A stretch of DNA of 64,000 nt, taken from contig UZAN01039493.1 of assembly GCA_900618425.1 (NCBI GenBank), positions 96,668 through 160,667 of the forward strand, read 5' to 3'. Of this stretch, positions 10,744-23,551 are shown in pieces. Position 1 is the stretch's first letter. The number at the start of each line of letters is the position of its first letter. The stretch comes from Echinostoma caproni (lineage: Eukaryota; Platyhelminthes; Trematoda; Plagiorchiida; Echinostomatidae). Under the pieces are notes generated by a model. The model saw only the letters and a list, made by a program, of their open reading frames with translations, ran no database searches and was not told the DNA's origin. The position numbers were made by a program, and so were the translations under genes.

Positions 10744-12917
10744 CTCATACTGGTTTGATGCCACTCACCTTTACCGGAAACTTTCTGTGTTGCAAATCAT
10801 AGTGTGTACCCGGTTAGAGCGCTAATCGTTCTGCCTTGTTTCAGGTACAATTTCGTGATTTCTTTGCTACAGACAACTTTCTTGAATTCGATCTAAATCC
10901 TCTCTTTTTTATCGATTTAGTGTTGTTTTTGAAAATACTCCGCACGAGCTACCTAATTTATATATTGTGTGACTGTTTACATTTTCTATAGTGACACTGA
11001 TACCGCCATCGATGATTGAACTACCTCTTTTCTAACAGACACCGAATCGTCCTGGTTCACACACACACGCACACACAAGCACTACTTGCACACCTAAGCG
11101 TATTTACTTTGCGCATCGCACCGCAGCACATGCATCAAAAACATCGTTTCATTTTAGAAAGACTTTTGTCACACGTGCATTTTAGAGTCTCGAGAGACAT
11201 ATTTGGAGTGAGATTTAGAAAATGTCTTGTTGTTAGTTGAGTTATGAAGTATGAGAGTAGTGAAACTGTCGATTTCGCCTCGCTGCCTAGTCGCTTGTAC
11301 GTTTTTGGCAACCGTCTGTGCAGGGTTCGAATCTCACGGAAAACTACCATTCTTTTCACTATTCAAAGTATGAACCTTGAAAACGTACATGTACCTTTTT
11401 GAGTCTGTCGACATAGATACGCGCAGGATCCAAAGTGAACCCAAGCAAAAGCAACTAATTGGATTCGGTACAAATGCAATTCTCTATTGATATGCAAACA
11501 GATCAAACATCAGTGCAAACAAAACATAACGGTACGGCCACAGGGGTTGTCTGAACCACTCAAAATAGGGTTGGTTTGGGTTATTCACGAATTAGTGTCA
11601 TTCCAGCGGGACACGAGCTCGTGTGACCAGCGGACGAGGAGTGTGCGACTGACGAGGGGAGAGGACAATGAAAGCAGTTTAGGTGGGGATTCGACCCCTG
11701 CAATGAACCATTGCTCATCATCGTTGGTCCAAATATAAGTGTAACACTGGTAGAGATGGACCGTGGCAGATTCTTTCCCGCTTAATTAGGTAAGTAAATC
11801 ATAACTAAGAAAATTGACCGACAGAGAGCAATTCCAAGGTCGAACGTACGATATATAAGTAAAGAATCAGGCGTCGAACGGACGGACAGGTCAGCAAAGT
11901 GGTGATGAAGCGGAGGTAAACAACGAATTTATTTTGATCAACCGGAACGACGTATCAATAAAAGTGCATTTAGTGACACTGCCCATAAAAAGTCCATGAC
12001 ATGTGGATTATGCAAAAATAAGCTCAAACACTAGGTGCGCGGGTAGATAAGTGAAACACACACAGGGGTCGGCGATAACGTGCCATGAAAGTTTTGGGAT
12101 TAGGAATGCAGCGTAAAATAGTGCGAATTCTAACAGGGATCATCGCCTCAGCATTTCGAGGAGATAGCAACGGCTTTTACTCTCGCCTGCTATCCTAAAC
12201 GGTATTAAGGAGGGGGGGGTAAATTGATATACACAACATCGTGGCATGAGTTATCGAACTATATACGCGTAGTCCTTGGAGTAGGTTAATCTTAGTCGAA
12301 AATCGGAACACGATAAATGTATACAAATAGAATATTTGGTTTTACTATTCTGAGGTCAATACAGATTCAAAGAAGCTTTACGGTTTGCATTACTTTCCGG
12401 GGATATGCTTCAAATTATTCCTATTTCTAGACAGTATGCCAACAAAAAGTCCACTTTTCCTTGTTCATTACTGCTTTTGTTTGCCATACTTAGCTATAGT
12501 GTAGTATTCATTCGTTAGTATTTAAGCGCTATCGATAAAAGCTGTTTAGAGAAGAACACTGAAATCATGAAACACTCCAAAGGTCATGGTAACCAAGAAC
12601 ATTACTTTGAAGGTCATATGGATTCGGAATGCAGTCAATACCCGTTCATCAGGATCCAAAAACCAAATACCAAAGTTATTGCTGTGGACAATATGCCACC
12701 TGATTACGGGATTTGAGCAAACTGAAACAAGCCTCTCTCGAACTCGGCTTCAAAAGAAAAAACTGTTTATCGAAATCAGACCTGGATAGGCCTGGATAGG
12801 CTTCGAGATCTTCGAGGTTCGGGAGTCTAAACCGGGTCTCGTTTGTACGTCATCTAAAAAACAAAGTGAATCTGCACGAAAGATAAAAGTAATCAGGAAT
12901 TACAAGACCTTCGTTAG
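10744..12917. other. Intergenic region with tRNA-like retroposon bits
   Basis: Contains a short (CA)n run at about 11059-11078, a Pol III B-box-like GGTTCGAATCTC at 11323-11336 in + orientation preceded by a degenerate tRNA-like head (11281-), and a second B-box-like GGGATTCGACCCC near 11686. These look like decayed SINE heads. No protein-coding gene is supported. Confidence 0.4.
11281..11340 (+). repeat. Decayed tRNA-like SINE head
   Basis: A degenerate A-box (TGCCTAGTCGC) lies about 40 nt before a good B-box (GGGTTCGAATCTC), the spacing of a tRNA-derived Pol III promoter. No clover-leaf can be completed, so this is not a tRNA gene. Confidence 0.35.
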
Positions 12918-13007
12918 ATGTTAGCCAGAAACGCTTACCCCGAAGCGTTCATCAATAATCACAGCAAACCGAGAATTGTGAAAGGACCGGTGGCCTCCAT
13001 TCCAAAA

Positions 13008-14040
13008 TTAGGAGTAGCACCGAACCTTCAATTCACAATCAAGTCGAGAAATGCTTCTTGCACCCAAAGGGTAAATTTTCAGCCGTTTGCGAAATTCTTC
13101 AGTAGATAGATGAGACAAATTAGGATCTAAAAAAAATAAATCTGATACAATAGTAAATGAATGAAACAAATGAATGCCATCTCTCATTGAGATTACTATT
13201 AACCAAGAGCCACGCAATGTATAGAACTGCAGTGTTTCTGTATATGGAAGTATGCGCTGAGTTGGTAGTTGGAGCGAGTTCGGGGATTTGAAAAGACTTT
13301 CTAGAGTTCGTGATGCAGACAGTACCCGTGATCTTGTGTTGATGACAATTAAAAACTCAACAAAAACAAAATCTATCAATAACACTGTAAAATTGAAAGG
13401 GATCGGGAGAACCAGATAAAATCTATTTTCTTTAAAACTGAGTAGAAATATCTGGGAGAAGTATAACCAGTGTGGAGGCATGCAAACACCGATTTAAGAA
13501 TAAAACTATGTGGGACGGCCAGTTCCCTGTGCCTGTATGCATAAAAAATACAACCTTCAAGCTATTGTAACAATGTAAATGGCATGAGCAGAACAGGAAA
13601 AATTATGATTAATAATGTCACCAAGGTATTTAACAAAAACAAAATCTATGGATGTTTCGATTGGTAACTTGAAGGTCAAAAAGATTACTTACCAATGCAA
13701 GATAGTAGGAGCTGGTTTTAACATAAAAGGGAATGTCAGTGTATTCATTGCTGTTGAGTGCAAGAGGTCGGAGCACAGACCAGTCGTAAAGTTCATTGAC
13801 ACTGTCCTGGAGAGGCCGAAAACTGTCTTGATTAGGGGATGGGAAATTAAATGCAATATCATTAGCATACTGGCAAACAATAAAGTTGATCGAAGTGGGG
13901 TGATTTTTTGTGCACATAGAAGAGCAGAAAGAAGACAAAATGCCACCCTAAAAATACCAGAATCGATGTTAATAGAAGACGACTGGGCAATTAAACGAAG
14001 CAAACTGGGTTCCATGAAAGACGTAGTCGTATAGAACATT
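13008..14040 (-). pseudogene. LINE (non-LTR retrotransposon) RT fragment, broken
   Basis: Minus-strand frames give the core of a non-LTR reverse transcriptase: about 13940-13630 reads CQYANDIAFNF in place of Y-A-D-D, followed by LQDSVNELYDWSVLRPLALN, the LQ..L..W...N.L.LN block of Jockey/CR1-type elements. The frame shifts and the 13008-13481 frame gives a C-terminal region (RKRLKIYPLGARSI.. and an LSHLSTEEF segment) in the right order. The first catalytic Asp of YADD is Asn and there are frame breaks, so it is dead. Family assignment within non-LTR elements is uncertain. Confidence 0.6.
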
Positions 14041-14619
14041 CAAAACTTCAGGTGTTAGACTACATTCAAAAAGACGTTCAATAGGCACTCGAAGTCCGCC
14101 GCATAAACCCGACTTTCGAAACTACAGGACCCCGTCATCAGCCATAGCTTTACATTTTCTGATCACGCAATATTAGGTCAACGGAAGAATGACGTTTCGT
14201 ATTGGCTGCAAGTCGCGAATCGCAAATATTGCTAAGGTTTGATAAAGCGATTGATATCATTCAATGGAAACCCTTTTTGTGTCAACGAAAGGAACTTTAA
14301 GTTAGAGTGTCTTTGCACTGGAAACATGATCCTCCTCTTCGCCTCCCCCGTTTTGTATGTGTGCGTTTCATTGTCTTTCAATTTCCTGTTTAGCCATACT
14401 TAACCCCTATTTGCACACTGAGTTTTATGCAGTATGCAAAATGGTGGGATGTAGCGAAATGGTTCTAGGCCCAAACGATTTCCCACCTTCGTAGATCTCT
14501 CTGTATACACGTATGAAAAACGCCGGGGATCAGTTATTAGCAATAAATTACTCATTTAATGTGAGTAATTGAGAAGTTGATTAAATTTCAAATAGGAATT
14601 CGTCTTGTGTATATAGCAA

Positions 14620-14865
14620 AATGAAGCGTGAATTGAAAAGCCAGGAAGCACTAGACAGCTTTTTCGGTCAGGTTGGTTCTCATCAGCAGTGCGAATCCAT
14701 CGACCAAACTGGGGATCGCACCCGGGACTTCATGGTCGGAACGCAAGCATGTTACCCATTCGGCCACCGGGCAACTGATCAGACCGTTTTTCATTTTCCA
14801 TTTACACGATATAACACAACCCATCTTCGCGAGCTTCTTGCGGGTAACGGACCCTGCTTATCTCA
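14620..14865 (-). mobile_element. SINE-like retroposon with hammerhead, copy 2 (most complete head)
   Basis: Minus strand, 5' to 3': a tRNA-like head with A-box TGGCCGAATGGG (14766-14755) and B-box GGTGCGATCCC (about 14723-14712), a linker CAGTTTGGTCGATGGATTC, the hammerhead (14692-14648), then a tail. Plus-strand sequence 14810-14860 (ccatctt.gcgagctt.ttgcggg) recurs at the window's right edge (63974-63998) beside another degraded copy, so the repeat extends beyond the tRNA-like head. Confidence 0.65.
14648..14692 (-). ncRNA. Hammerhead ribozyme, degraded stem II (copy 2)
   Basis: GCACTG - CTGATGAG - disturbed stem II - GAAA - AAGCTGTC - TAGTGC. Core bases are intact and stem I pairs with one G-U, but stem II no longer pairs well and one base of stem III differs from the ACAGCTGT of copy 5. 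Probably weak or inactive. Confidence 0.55.
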
Positions 14866-17800
14866 CTCAGCACCAACCTCCGGGATTATGACTCGGTTGA
14901 AAACATTCACAACCTGACTACTTATTTCATGTGAGTAATGAAGGATAATGAGCTGGGAATCACAAATTATGCTCGGTTGTTTGATTTTATTCGCTTTCAG
15001 TTATTTACAATGAAGAAAGGCAAATGCATTAAAATCATTTGGGTCTCCAGTGAAATCACTCGTTGCTAGAAGGAATAATGACAATTAATCAACATCATTC
15101 TCCTGTTATCACTACAACATCTATAGTCTAAACAACTAGAATTCGACATCACACGATTCGGCCACGACACTCGCATCATTGTTATGGCCCAAGTAGATGA
15201 AACTGGGGTACATCCATCCACGTTCTAAATTCCGGGTTAGGGGAATGCGATAAGCCAAGAGAAGTTAAGTAGTGCCAATACAAATGATTACAAATATGGG
15301 ACAGTTATTCTTGTTTTACGTGTGCTTTAGGGAAATTTCTGTGTAATATTTATCCGTATAAATTTGTACACGTATACAACTGTTTAAAAGTGCTGAGGTC
15401 AAGTCAAAATGAATACTCTAGATGACCTGAGGGGAGAGTAAATGAAGTCACATGCCGAAAACTAATGAAATACTCGATTGAACTTGCGAGTTGTCCCCCG
15501 ATACACCACCGCAACAAAACATTTGGGTGATAAACTTTGAAAGACTACCCAAAAATTGCAGTTTACTTCAGAGATGAACGAGCAATGGGTTTGGAGTGTT
15601 GTAAAAACAATTGAGGTGTTTTTTCTTTCAGCGACAGAATTAATTTCGTGGGGAGGTAATAAGTGAATATGTTTTAACCTGAAAAACTGTATCAAGTATC
15701 ATAAGTTGAAGGATATCGTCTTCAAATCAAGTTAAATATTTTCTTTCTTCAATCACGGTTGAACAATAATTGAAGTGGATAAAAAGTAAACAAGAAAAGA
15801 TGAACATAAACAATAATATTATCAAATGGGGTTTGGGTTCATTTCAATTAGTGTCAGGCATGAAAGCAGACAAGTTAAGATAAAATAGCGAACGCATATG
15901 ATCAAGCCGAGATATATACAGCAATAACCCGAATTAAACGTTTATCATACACTAATATTTCAAAAAATGCATAGGCGATCTTCTCGTGCCGAATAACATT
16001 CAACAAGACAAAAAACGGCATCTGTGCATTTAGAAAGAGCATTTGACCGGTTGAACTTTATGAATCCATCGGCAATTCGTAGTATTCTTTTGTATTTTTC
16101 ATAAAATGGAAGCATCGCTATCGGGTTGTACACAGATGATACTTATAGGTAGGGAATCTGAAACAATGAACAATTACCAAAATTACAAAAAAATCAGAGA
16201 ATTTTGCCACGTAGAACCAACGCTAACTCGACTGTTATTAGAGTTACACAGATTACATATCCTTCTTTAGGCGGGTGAATTATTGGTGGTTTTTGAGGTA
16301 GTATATTAAGGGGAACGGGATGAAGGGGAAGTAACCACCTCTTCAAGGAGAGGTAAAAGGGTGTGTTGTAGGAATACAGAAGGTATCGAAGGATTTAAAG
16401 AAAAATTCTAACAAATTTTATATTTCATATTTAATACAAATGAAATGTAATATTATGGTAAGGAAAGCGTAATCAGTAAAGACCGAAACTGTGGATATGC
16501 CAGCCGGTTTAAATAAGTAAACGTAATATAAGACATTTTGTACAGATATTTTTTCCGAATACTCCCTAGGCAACTTGCGTTCCGGCTATGAAGCGTCAAA
16601 GTCTGTCTAGAAAGTTGGTATCTCTATTTGAAAATTTGACCAGGCGTGAACACACCGTTTCTGCAAAACCTCGAAGGGATTCAAAGTTTTCAACTTGAAT
16701 CTCACCAGCGAATTATTTATGCGCAATTAACACCACACGGGATGTAATCCCAGTGAGAGATAATGCTTAAAAAGCCATTTCTTTGCTAGTTTTCGCAAGT
16801 GGAATTATTGCTTTTCTCTGACTTCATCAGCATTACCAATTCAGCCTAATCCCGAGAACTGCTTTCTGTCACCAGTAATGGATTAAGAAATTCAGCTAAT
16901 GGTGAAAGCTCGGTGTTTTAGTTCTAGGCCTTATCCTTAAAATTTGATGGAAACTTACAATGAGGTTAAGACGCGTCGTTCTTCTCAGGTTATTTATTGT
17001 CTGAATAATCTTTATTCGGGCAGAGCATATATATATTGTTTTGTAATGGTTGCAGTATTATTTGCTTTTCTTCGGTTGTTACAAAGCAGCTGAGCATCGC
17101 TGAGGAAACTAAATGCCAATGAGGTGCAACTTAACTGAAACCTAAAATCTTCTGCCTATCTTTTTAAAAAGCAATACTTGGGATTAAAATGCCTAATGTA
17201 TAATTCTTTAATTACCCTATTCACACCTGGTTATTGCGAATATCCAATTCTGATTAGATGGAAATGTCTGGATTTCTTCCAAAGTTCATTATTCTCCTGT
17301 ATTTCTTTCTGTTTTGTCATTGTCTCTATTACTCCTGAGAAACTGGTATTTGATGAATCACTGTTCATTGTCTCTCACTTGGATTCAAGATGAAAGATTA
17401 TGTAAAACTCTAGTGCGATGAAGAAGGCCAAGAAAGCCCACTGTGCTTCGACCGCATATCAGAGTACATCGTGTTACCGACCGGCCAATAAATGGTTTTA
17501 TTTCAGGGTTTTGTTGGGTCCATCAAGAGATGATTGCACACAGGCGACCAAACCCAGATGCATCCAAATCAAAGATGCAACTCCGATCTTAAGTGAACAG
17601 TGAACACCGGTTCTCAGTGGGTTTGATGCGGCTTTAGTACCAGCAGCATAGCCGAATCTGGTTAGTACAAATATGCGCTTTGCGCGTGACATTGCTGACT
17701 ACAGAGAACAGTGACTTGCAACGAATTCACGCAAGTGGTACCCACTGCAATTGCTTTTGTTCCAAGGCTAAAAACTATGAGCGGGACAGCATGTGACTAC

Positions 17801-20213
17801 TTTGTTATTACGTTTTACTTGGTATTGTTCAGAGGCATTTTCCATTTTACACTTACAGTTGAAAACTTCCGCTTTGTCCCTTAGGTTATATTTGACCACA
17901 AGTGGATCACTTTAAGTATTCTTCTATTTGCCCAACAATCCTACTTGGGCTTTAAAAACCCTGATAATCAGAGAGAACTGGGTTTGTTGAGAGAATTCCA
18001 TTCCACATTTAGGAGAAGTCGCCTCGAATCAGCTGCAACTAACGTGCATATACATAAACTTGCGTTGGCGATTTATTCGGTTCCTGTCCAGCCGCAATTC
18101 GTATAGCGCAAAGTGAACCACTGATACTACACAACACGCAGCGGTGACATCACGAGTGTAAGCCACTTAAAAATGAAACCTGATGATGATCTGAAAGATT
18201 CAGTGTGTTAATTAATGTAGCCTCGGGTACCTATACTTTGAAGACAGCATGTTATCATGTTGAGAGTTCCACGGACCCTTAACATTAACTTTTCTACCTA
18301 ACTGATGGTGCATGCAAACCATGAATTCGGCAAGATGGAAGGTCACTTCAGATGTACATCTTTGCTTAGTTCCTTGTCAATCTTTGGACATCTTCACTGA
18401 TATATCTACATTAAGAGACACAGAGGATCTCTTATGTAACTTGGGTTCAAGTAAAGTACCAAACGGATGAAGAAGAAGGTTTTCCAACTGGTTTTCTGAG
18501 TGGTCAGTTCACAACATCCTTCGCTGGAACCTAAAAAAGCAACAAAGTCGTACTCCGTGATTCCTGTTCAAGGCCTGGTACTCAGATATCTGACGGGCAA
18601 ATACGTCTCAAATGATCCGATGCGATCATCCTCATCCCTCATCCGGAAGATTCTCGAAATCAGATTTCCGAAACCTACAGGTTTGTGCCTGGTACTCCAC
18701 TTCACTACAGTTTTGGATTGCTTCTTATCCCGATGAGCCACATGGGGATAGGAGGGTATCCTATGACCTGTCGACTAGATAGTGTTAGAATACAGTTATT
18801 GAATTAAGCTTATCAACTAAAGTCATGAAGCCCCTGAACAAACTCCTTTTCGGCGGGGGTATTTTTGGTCTTTGTCGAAGGTGAAATTCCAGAAGGTGTG
18901 CCATCAGCTATTATTCTTCGTACCCATAAACGTTTCGTGCTCGAATAAATAAGTGACTGAGGCGGACATTATGCACAGCAGGCTTGATCACTTGGACACA
19001 CAAATCATCAGGTTACGTTTAGCTGCAATCTAATGTTACTGATCAAATCGAACAAACGCAAAGCGCATCTTACTATCACGGTGGACAAGTCTCAATTTTG
19101 AATAAGTTCTGTGAAATTCTCAACTGCTCTGACCCATTTTATTCCAGTTCATGTGGATGTGTTTGGCATTGCTGATGATCTCTATTCTATGATTTTGGGT
19201 TTGTATCCGCATTATTCACGTGACTTGAATATTTTATTTCATGCTGTTAAGGTGGTTATATGAGTCACACGGTTCTATCTCTAATGGCTGCTTTATACTG
19301 TAATTTATAAGAAATTAAGAAGGGTTTCAAGGTTGTCTGGTCCAATCATGCAAATTCCCATGGGGTGAGGGAATTTAGCTATCTAATGGACGAATACTTA
19401 TGTAAAACGGAACAATAACTTACGGGGATTCCGTCTCTTTTCATTGAAGAAGATTCATCTTGTTGTTGGGAATGACAAGAACTAATCACTGAATTGAAAT
19501 CGAGCAGATGGTAGAAAAACCAAAGGCTATGGACGAGAAGAAGTTGATATTTAATGACATGTGGAAAACCAAACCGTGAAGCGATATTGGACTTGGAAGT
19601 ACAAGGGAAAGTCCGGACTATTTACTTAAAGGATACTTTATGGAATTTTATTTCAACTGCCTCACTAATATACCAATACTTTAAGAGCTAAATTTGAAGA
19701 AATTAAATTATACGTTTATATGGTACTCCAAAACCACTCAGGATTCCATACTTAAAGTGATCACAGGGTTTTGTCTCCCACGGGCATAATATGGATTGGG
19801 CCCCTGCCAGTATTTTTGGACAAAGTTCCATCGACCATTAGAAAGACTATTGGACAATGCGATCCAATCATTATCCTCCACTCAATGGGACTCATTGTAA
19901 AATAATCAATTCATTTCACATAACCGACTGGTTTATCTGACTTGTCACGGACAATCACCTTGGGACAGAAAAGGGAAAAGACACGGAAAATTTGCCTACA
20001 TTTTCCTGCCGCAATCGGTCATGATAGAACCAGTAATAATTTATTTATACCTATACCTTTGTAAGTTTTTGTTAAATCCAGAGACCTGATAACTTATACG
20101 AGTACAGTAAACGAGAAACTATATCGGACTAGTTTAAATGGCTCTAGCACTTATTTTCACATGCTGTTTTCCATTGAGAACATTCTCCTCCCTTGTTTTT
20201 TCTCTGCTTTCAG
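14866..20213. other. 5.3 kb without an assignable gene
   Basis: AT-rich sequence; open frames at 15462-15695 (-), 17178-17393 (+), 17418-17603 (+) and 18500-18736 (+) have no domain or supported splice sites. A weak exon-like reading follows ttcgctttcag at 15001 but lacks corroboration. It may be the upstream part or 5' intron of the gene starting at 20214. Confidence 0.4.
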
Positions 20214-20246
20214 CTTTCACCTTGGCAGATCCGCCGAATTCTACCG
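20214..20246 (+). CDS. Exon a of unrecognised multi-exon gene
   Basis: 33 nt between ctctgctttcag and CTACCG|gtaagt. In phase 0 it reads LSPWQIRRILP and joins in frame to 20975. Strong polypyrimidine tract and consensus donor. Short, so support comes mainly from its borders and phase. Confidence 0.5.
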
Positions 20247-20974
20247 GTAAGTATGAATTCCTTGTCCTGGGGATTGGGTTGAACTTAAATTGCAAAATAT
20301 TCGGACACTAGGCGGGTTATTGATTTATTTTCATACTTGTAAAATTCAATAGCTGGCTGAATGTGGTTACTACATTTTATGGATATATATATATTACATA
20401 TTAAACCACAAAAATGAGACAGTAATCTATTTTATTCTACTTTGATTTTAATAAGTTTGACGAACTCCGGAGAAATACCAACACTGAATGCTGGTAAAAC
20501 ATGATTGGTATATTTTGTGTGAAATAATTTTAAAACGATCGGAATAGTTTTATATGTAAATCTCTGGATAGAAATGTATAGATGCAACCAGTCAGTCCAG
20601 AGATAATAAATGCCACTTTAAAACGGGAAACTAGAAACTTCCGTTAATAAGCAGAGTATATGCTTGACGAACCATGATTACTTAATTGAATGCATTGATG
20701 ACTTCGCTGATAAATTTCTCGTGAATATTTTTTCAGGTAATTCTACTCTTATTGTACTGTATTATCATAATCTCAGCAAGTATGCTGACTCATTCAGGGA
20801 AAACTACTTGTAAATGGTATCTAATAATCTCATCACAGAAGGCTTGAAAACCGTTTACATATAAAAGTTCGAAAATGATTCGATCCTGCTTGGACGTCAG
20901 ATTATGGACGGGGAAGACCTTACTTACAAACTTTTCCATTCCAAAACAAGAGATTAAGTATAACCCCTGGTCAG

Positions 20975-21035
20975 ACAGCTTTTGTGCAAGCGGTGACTGA
21001 ACATGACACTGAAAACATTTTAAAAGGAAACTCCT
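20975..21035 (+). CDS. Exon b of unrecognised multi-exon gene
   Basis: 61 nt after cctggtcag; reads TAFVQAVTEHDTENILKGNS and ends CTCCT|gtaagt with one base left over, which the next exon completes. Phase agrees on both sides. Confidence 0.5.
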
Positions 21036-21243
21036 GTAAGTACTAATGAGAAAATCATGCGGTCAAACAAATGTCTAATCATTCCACAAGCTTCTTGCCA
21101 TGATTCAAGAGATATTTCTGAGGTGTACATACTAATCAAACCATTCTGTGACTACATTCGCTTTCCAGTTTGTAAAACCTCATAATTTCCAACGGGATTT
21201 TAAGTTCAGTACTTTTTTCCTCTGATTAAAGAAACTTTTATAG

Positions 21244-21347
21244 TCGGCCGAGTGTATGACAAAGATAAACCGGCTGAATGGAAACCGGAATATGGAAGTC
21301 CCTTCTCCGCGCAACGAATTTACCTGGGTGACAAAATTTGTGAACAT
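21244..21347 (+). CDS. Exon c of unrecognised multi-exon gene
   Basis: 104 nt after cttttatag. With the split codon it reads FGRVYDKDKPAEWKPEYGSP and then SAQRIYLGDKICEH, ending CAT|gtaagt in phase 0. Base composition is clearly more coding-like than its surroundings. The ending 'LGDKICEH' resembles the first strand of a Tudor domain (x-h-G-x-x-h-x-A-x), but that is a weak similarity. Confidence 0.58.
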
Positions 21348-21473
21348 GTAAGTTCAAACGTTTTGGTTATTTTACTCTCGTCAACCGATTGTTTCTCGTG
21401 ATTGAACAATTATAACTGATCATCCTTTAGAATCAACGCATATTCCTCAGCTCTCCCCGTCAACCATACACTC

Positions 21474-21610
21474 GGACGTACTAGACTCGAGTTTCGCTCT
21501 TATTAGAGCTCATCAGTAGTGCTTATCCACCGTCCCCTCCGGGCATTGAAATTCGGACCCATCGTATGGAAGGCGTGTGCGTTACCATTTATCTAGAGTT
21601 GATGAAACAA
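21474..21610 (-). mobile_element. SINE-like retroposon with hammerhead, copy 3
   Basis: Minus strand: tRNA-like region (about 21600-21535, B-box-like GGGTCCGAATTTCAATGCCC), then the hammerhead at 21522-21478. Shares with copy 4 (45664-45770) both the head (..ATGGGTCCG..) and the CTCGAG stem III type. It sits in the intron between exons c and d. Confidence 0.65.
21478..21522 (-). ncRNA. Hammerhead ribozyme (copy 3), intact core
   Basis: GCACTA - CTGATGA - perfect 5-bp stem II GCTCT/AGAGC with AATA loop - GAAA - palindromic stem III CTCGAG - TC - TAGTAC. All invariant core bases are present; predicted cleavage lies between 21484 and 21483. Stem I has 4-5 pairs (TAGTAC against GCACTA). Stem III has no loop, so activity would be expected mainly in a dimeric or multimeric transcript. 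Confidence 0.75.
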
Positions 21611-22469
21611 ATTACTCTTTGGAGAGACAGACAGAAAGGCCATACAGAACAGCTCGTTTTATCTTTCTTGCCCTCTGGAATATCTCTGGATTAAGGAGGA
21701 AAAAAGAAATTACTTGCAGAAAGAGTATGATTTGAAGATCGCTTGAAGATCCATTCAGTTTCTTGTGTGTTAATTAGTACCAGACTAAACAAAGTATACT
21801 TTTAGCCGGATAATTCAAATTGTGGCAAGAAGTATTGTGAGCTATCAACAGTAATGGAGTTTGTTCATGTTCAGCCGCTCTCACTAAAAGTACTCTGATG
21901 TGAATCGTTTTGGTTGACTTAGACTTATTGTGTAAAAATCGTAATGGAACGTAATTTGGCACCTTGGGAAAGAAAATTACATCGTACCTGTTTGAAGAAG
22001 CAGAATGGAGAAAAGTTTTAATACGTGACACGTTTAGAAATACACTAGGATAATCACTCATGGAAATGACTTCTTTCTATCATTGTAATAACTGCACAAA
22101 ACTATTTTACTTACTTTGACTACCAGAGGGAATATTCTCTTAACACTCTTAATACAGTAGAAGCCGTGCTGAAATTATTGAAGTCGTTTCAGTAAGTTAG
22201 TATTCGCCTTATAATAATTTGGTGTAAAACCAACCAGATCTGAAAAGGTCAAAAGTTGGCATTGTATTATTTTGATGCACACTCTAACATCTTTTAGAGC
22301 CTCATTTATTGGTTGTATTTTCTCTGCTCTGATTGCTTTACTTTTTGAAATTACGAAAGATCTTTATAATCTAAATTTAATGACAATTCTATTTTGTATC
22401 GTTTTTACACTTGCGCAATCACTCATGTATCTCTCTCCTATTATTTTAATGACTTCATCAATTATTCAG

Positions 22470-22697
22470 ATGGATCAATTTTACTCCTACGAGGGTCCTA
22501 TTATGGCTTATCCGATATTCTGCAAACTAGATACGGTATATGAGAAGCCTTTTTGCGCCAAAGTTCGCATTTGGTTCGACCTCGAGAGACATCCACTGAG
22601 CAATGTGGCCGAAGTTTTAAGCCTAACCAAAGTGTTAATGAAAACTATCGAACATGAAAACTATGGACTGCATATTGGTGAAGTCTATAAGGCTCAT
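22470..22697 (+). CDS. Exon d of unrecognised gene (Tudor-like?)
   Basis: 228 nt, 76 codons, phase 0 on both sides (attattcag|ATG ... GCTCAT|gtgagt). Reads MDQFYSYEGPIMAYPIFCKL, later FCAKVRIWFDLERHPLSNVA and ends NYGLHIGEVYKAH. The ending has the pattern that opens Tudor domains ('h-G-x-h-x-x-A-x'), which would place the WYRA-type strand in the next exon; I could not identify that exon securely (a weak candidate is 25708-25751). Tudor proteins bind dimethyl-arginine in germ-granule/piRNA factors; this is only a possibility here. Confidence 0.55.
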
Positions 22698-23549
22698 GTG
22701 AGTTTGTCCGCTTCAAAACACAAGTTATCGCGCGCATAATAACTTTCAAAATTTTACTGTTGCGAAAAAGTTAAAAACAGGACTATAAACACTTGAATTC
22801 ACATTGTGAAATCCACGTAGAAATTTTCATTAAATTCAGCTCATTTGTTTTGATAAAGGACGGTTTCTTTGGTAGTTTTACCGAAGCTCGCAAGTATAAA
22901 GCGTAAAGAATAGGCTATTTTTGTCCGAATGTGGGAAGGTAAATACAGTATCGGAGAATCTTCAAATCATTAGATACGATGCACTTGACCATCATGCAAT
23001 CTAAACAACACTTATTTGAAATAAGTCAATTTGAATGTTATTGAAGGAACATAAGGAGTTAGTTTACCATTTCAAACATTGGTTTCCTCTCATGAGTAAT
23101 AAAACAGCAAAAAAACATTTCGCCTGATAAACGGTGGTGCGAGAAATGCTGTTTTCCATCCTATATATTCAGTTTCCTCAAGCTATCCCCGCAATTGATT
23201 AAGAGGCTTGAATGCCATAAATAGTTACCTTAAACAATGCCAAACAAAGGTGGATGAATGAGTGAGCGATGCATGTCTGTGATGACCGACAAACAGCAGG
23301 AGGCGGTTATTTCTTCCGTGGACCGAGAAAAGGAGATCTCCTCAGTAGGGATATGAACCGAAACCCTATTGATTGAAGTTAGATTGTTGAACATCAGAAT
23401 AAGTTATGCCGTTAAACAAAGGGATTTCATATCAGTCTGGAATCGACTGATTCTAAACAAGTAAAACCACATCAAACGTGATAATGCGGAGCACGATATC
23501 TGTACAAATCAAATTTGGTAACCAAGAAAAGACTCTTTGGAGAATATAT
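22698..23549. other. Intronic or intergenic stretch
   Basis: No gene. Around 23330-23400 the minus strand shows a B-box-like GGTTCATATCCC followed by ACTGAGGAG, the same order (B-box, then CTGANGAG) as in the hammerhead SINEs, but no GAAA with a pairing stem II follows, so it is at most a ruined copy. Confidence 0.35.
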
Positions 23550-23551
23550 AT

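Noticed and set aside
11640..11680. Hammerhead (CTGACGAGGGG..)
   Set aside because: CTGACGAG occurs, but no pairing stem II followed by GAAA and no stem I partner.
13615..14034. 139-codon plus-strand frame
   Set aside because: Antisense to the LINE reverse transcriptase, whose motifs are on the minus strand.
23330..23400. Seventh hammerhead SINE (B-box then ACTGAGGAG, minus strand)
   Set aside because: No GAAA at the expected distance and no stem I; kept only as a possible ruined copy.
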